A stretch of 64,000 nucleotides of DNA from contig JADJRO010000003.1 in assembly GCA_016712145.1 (NCBI GenBank), forward strand, positions 496,001 to 560,000. The letters run 5' to 3'. The position numbers and the translations under genes are program-made. Position 1 is the first letter of the stretch. Every line of letters starts with the position of its first letter. This stretch comes from Saprospiraceae bacterium (lineage in GTDB: Bacteria; Bacteroidota; Bacteroidia; Chitinophagales; Saprospiraceae). Below the pieces are notes generated by a model. That model did no database searches, was not told the DNA's origin, and saw only the letters and a program-made list of their open reading frames with translations. Shown here in pieces: positions 62,207 through 64,000 of the stretch.

Positions 62207-62994
62207 ATGGGAGATTAAAAGGCTTGTTGATAATTTGTGTAAACCTGACCATCGTGTTAGCAATTGCTGCATTGTGGATGCAGGCTATTCGTAAACAAAG
62301 AAATGAACGATCTGAAGGAATTCGGGTGCAAATAATTTCAGAGACATCAGCAGACACTTTAATTTCTACAAAAGAAGTTTATAGTTGGTTATATACTTTT
62401 TATAAAAAAGATCCTCGGAAAATGCCGGTACGAAGTTTAAACCTGGTAAAGCTGGAGGAATTTATAAATAGTCAGGATTTAGTAAAGAGATCTGATATTT
62501 ATTTGGATAGCAAAGAGCATTTGAATATAGATATTTATCAACGACATCCAATTATACGGATCAGTGATATCCAGGGAAATCAATATTATTTGGATGAAGA
62601 TGGTTATAAAATTCCAGTTTCATTAAAGTATACCTCTCGTGTAATTGTTGCAACCGGCAATTTGTCTGTGGTGTCTGGAAAGTCGCTTGATAAAAAAACG
62701 AGAAGTTATTATTCAGGACTTTTGGATGTTGCGAAAGCATTGAAGAAGGACACATTTGCAAATTCATTGATCGAACAAATTTATTTAGATGAAAACGGTG
62801 AATTTACATTGATACCTAAAATCGGAAATGAACGGATTTTTCTTGGAAATTCAGAAATACTTGAAGATAAATTGATGAGATTAAAATTGTTCTATAAGGA
62901 GAATATGGGCAGGCAAGGTTGGAATGTTTATCAATTAGTCAATCTTAAATTTAAAGGGCAAGTCATAGGAAAAAAATTACAGCAAGAGAGCTGA
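62203..62994 (+). CDS. ftsQ: Cell division protein FtsQ
   Basis: The 263-residue bitopic protein has one membrane helix near the start (about 7-26: LLIICVNLTIVLAIAALWM) and a periplasmic POTRA-plus-beta domain (SLNLVKLEEFINSQDLVKRSDIYLDSKEHLNIDIYQRHPIIRI and YYLDEDGYKIP are the FtsQ/DivIB hallmarks). It bridges early and late divisome parts with the FtsL-like protein. The gene lies between murC and ftsA, the usual place. Similarity outside the family core is low, so the position supports the call. Confidence 0.85.
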   Translation: MNGRLKGLLIICVNLTIVLAIAALWMQAIRKQRNERSEGIRVQIISETSADTLISTKEVYSWLYTFYKKDPRKMPVRSLNLVKLEEFINSQDLVKRSDIYLDSKEHLNIDIYQRHPIIRISDIQGNQYYLDEDGYKIPVSLKYTSRVIVATGNLSVVSGKSLDKKTRSYYSGLLDVAKALKKDTFANSLIEQIYLDENGEFTLIPKIGNERIFLGNSEILEDKLMRLKLFYKENMGRQGWNVYQLVNLKFKGQVIGKKLQQES

Positions 62995-63023
62995 ACTTAT
63001 ATTAATAAATTAAAATTTGTATT

Positions 63024-64000
63024 ATGGAAACCATACTCAATCCGAATCCTGAAATCGTAGTTGCACTGAACATCGGTTCAAACAAAGTGCTTGCAATTGT
63101 CGGCAAGAAAAACATCCTCGGTAAAATGGAAATATTGGGTTCAGGAAAAGCACCCTGTGATGGAGTTGTTCGTGGAGTTGTAACCAATATTGATAAAACA
63201 GCTAAAGCAATTGGGGATGCAATTGATCTTGCTGAGAAAAAATCAAAGCAATTGATTGAATCTGTTTTTGTTGGGATTGCAGGAGATCACATAAAAAGTA
63301 TGCACCATCAGGGTGTTTTATATCGGGACGATCCTAAAAAAGAGATAACACAAGAAGACATTGACCGACTCAGTCAGGATATGTATAAAATTCCATTGGC
63401 ACATGGTGATAAAATTTTACACGTCTTACCACAAGAGTTTTTAGTAGATCATAATGATCCTTGCATGGACCCAATTGGAATGTCTGGTTCTAGACTGGAA
63501 TCAAATTTTCATATCATAACAGCAAATTCAGATGCCTTAGAAAATTTGATGCGTGCAGTGGATAAAGCGGGCTTAAGTGTATCCGGATTCATATTGGAAT
63601 CTTTGGCTACTGCGGATGCGGTTTTGTCAAAAGAAGAAAAAGCAGGAGGCGTTGTATTGGTTGATATGGGGGGAGGAACTACTGAAGTTTCAATTCACCT
63701 TGAAGGAATTATCCGATATACATCTGTGATTCCTTTAGGATCCAATGTAATTACGAAAGATATAAAAGTTGGATGCAGTGTGTTGCCTGAGCAAGCTGAA
63801 AAATTAAAAGTTCGTTTTGGATCAGCCTTGGCTGATGAAATAGTGGATAACCGTGTGATTACAATACCAGGACTCATGGGGCGCGAGCCAAAAGAAATTT
63901 CAGAGAAAAATTTAGCACGAATTATTCAATCTCGCGTAGAGGAATTATTTGAATATGTAATGTGGGAAATCAGACGCAGTGGTTTTGAAAACAGTTTGAT
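63024..64000 (+). CDS. ftsA: Cell division protein FtsA (truncated by window end)
   Basis: An open frame from ATG 63024 runs to the last base without a stop (about 325 codons). The actin-fold motifs are NIGSNKVLAIVG (phosphate-1 region, residues 16-27), GIAGDHIKS, and VLVDMGGGTTEVSIH (phosphate-2, near 212-226). The segment from about 85 to 165 is the FtsA-specific 1C subdomain that replaces 1B of actin. FtsA anchors FtsZ to the membrane and starts 29 bp after ftsQ. The missing C-terminus, with the membrane-targeting helix, and ftsZ presumably lie beyond the window. Confidence 0.93.
   Translation, partial: METILNPNPEIVVALNIGSNKVLAIVGKKNILGKMEILGSGKAPCDGVVRGVVTNIDKTAKAIGDAIDLAEKKSKQLIESVFVGIAGDHIKSMHHQGVLYRDDPKKEITQEDIDRLSQDMYKIPLAHGDKILHVLPQEFLVDHNDPCMDPIGMSGSRLESNFHIITANSDALENLMRAVDKAGLSVSGFILESLATADAVLSKEEKAGGVVLVDMGGGTTEVSIHLEGIIRYTSVIPLGSNVITKDIKVGCSVLPEQAEKLKVRFGSALADEIVDNRVITIPGLMGREPKEISEKNLARIIQSRVEELFEYVMWEIRRSGFENSL

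Overview
The window is about 64 kb of AT-rich chromosome from a member of the Bacteroidota, most likely a Saprospiria-like (Saprospiraceae-type) bacterium. The evidence is the type IX secretion (T9SS) C-terminal sorting domains, TAnnTTTG-type -7 promoter boxes, sparse Shine-Dalgarno sites, an FtsL-like short division protein of the Bacteroidota kind, and a tandem family of giant Cys-rich secreted proteins with dockerin repeats. The assignment comes from gene content; no marker tree was run.

Layout. (1) 25-9091: four consecutive predicted lipoproteins: a vanadium-haloperoxidase/PAP2-type enzyme, two tandem ~1100-residue FG-GAP/VCBS + ASPIC/UnbV (CRTAC1-like) paralogues, and an FKBP-like protein. 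(2) 9487-28715: a small secreted protein, then four giant secreted paralogues of the HYR type. All carry a dockerin-like repeat pair; three have a recognisable cohesin-like beta-sandwich and one a degenerate one; each ends in a T9SS sorting domain. The last is split by a 1-nt shift in an A-run. Rho-independent terminators follow the first and the last. (3) 28836-31127: ruvX, def and a frameshifted T9SS-sorted propeller-like protein. (4) 31198-32435: tRNA-Ser(GGA) followed by a ~1.15 kb insertion-like element. It holds a GIY-YIG nuclease gene with an in-frame TAA, then five tandem 122-bp units in which a perfect 14-bp palindrome recurs every 61 bp, then a 17-bp duplicate of the tRNA 3' end. This is the most unusual part of the window. 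(5) 32645-49983: housekeeping genes: tatD, RNase H1 (frameshifted), a dolichol-phosphate-mannose-synthase-like glycosyltransferase, a fused alpha/beta 2-oxoacid dehydrogenase E1, a DUF1573 protein, icd, ruvB, a DUF3467 protein, a methyltransferase, a YdjM-like membrane hydrolase, a dicarboxylate symporter, a DedA protein, a PKD-like membrane protein, and the sucA-rsmE-DUF4159 operon. (6) 50378-64000: the division and cell wall cluster mraZ-rsmH-ftsL-like-ftsI-murE-mraY-murD-ftsW-murG-murC-ftsQ-ftsA (ftsA cut by the window end), preceded by three GTGG repeats at 10-bp spacing that look like a MraZ operator.

How the genes work together. The dcw cluster makes and polymerises lipid II (MurE with the meso-DAP motif DNPR, MraY, MurD, MurG, MurC) and builds the divisome (FtsL-like, FtsI, FtsW, FtsQ, FtsA). 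The carbon genes cover isocitrate to succinyl-CoA (icd, sucA) and branched-chain or related 2-oxoacid oxidation. The left third is devoted to the cell surface: outer-membrane lipoproteins and T9SS cargo whose dockerin and cohesin-like modules could let them associate.

Three genes are each broken by one missing base in a homopolymer run. That shared pattern makes sequencing or assembly indels the first explanation, and the affected genes should be read with it in mind.
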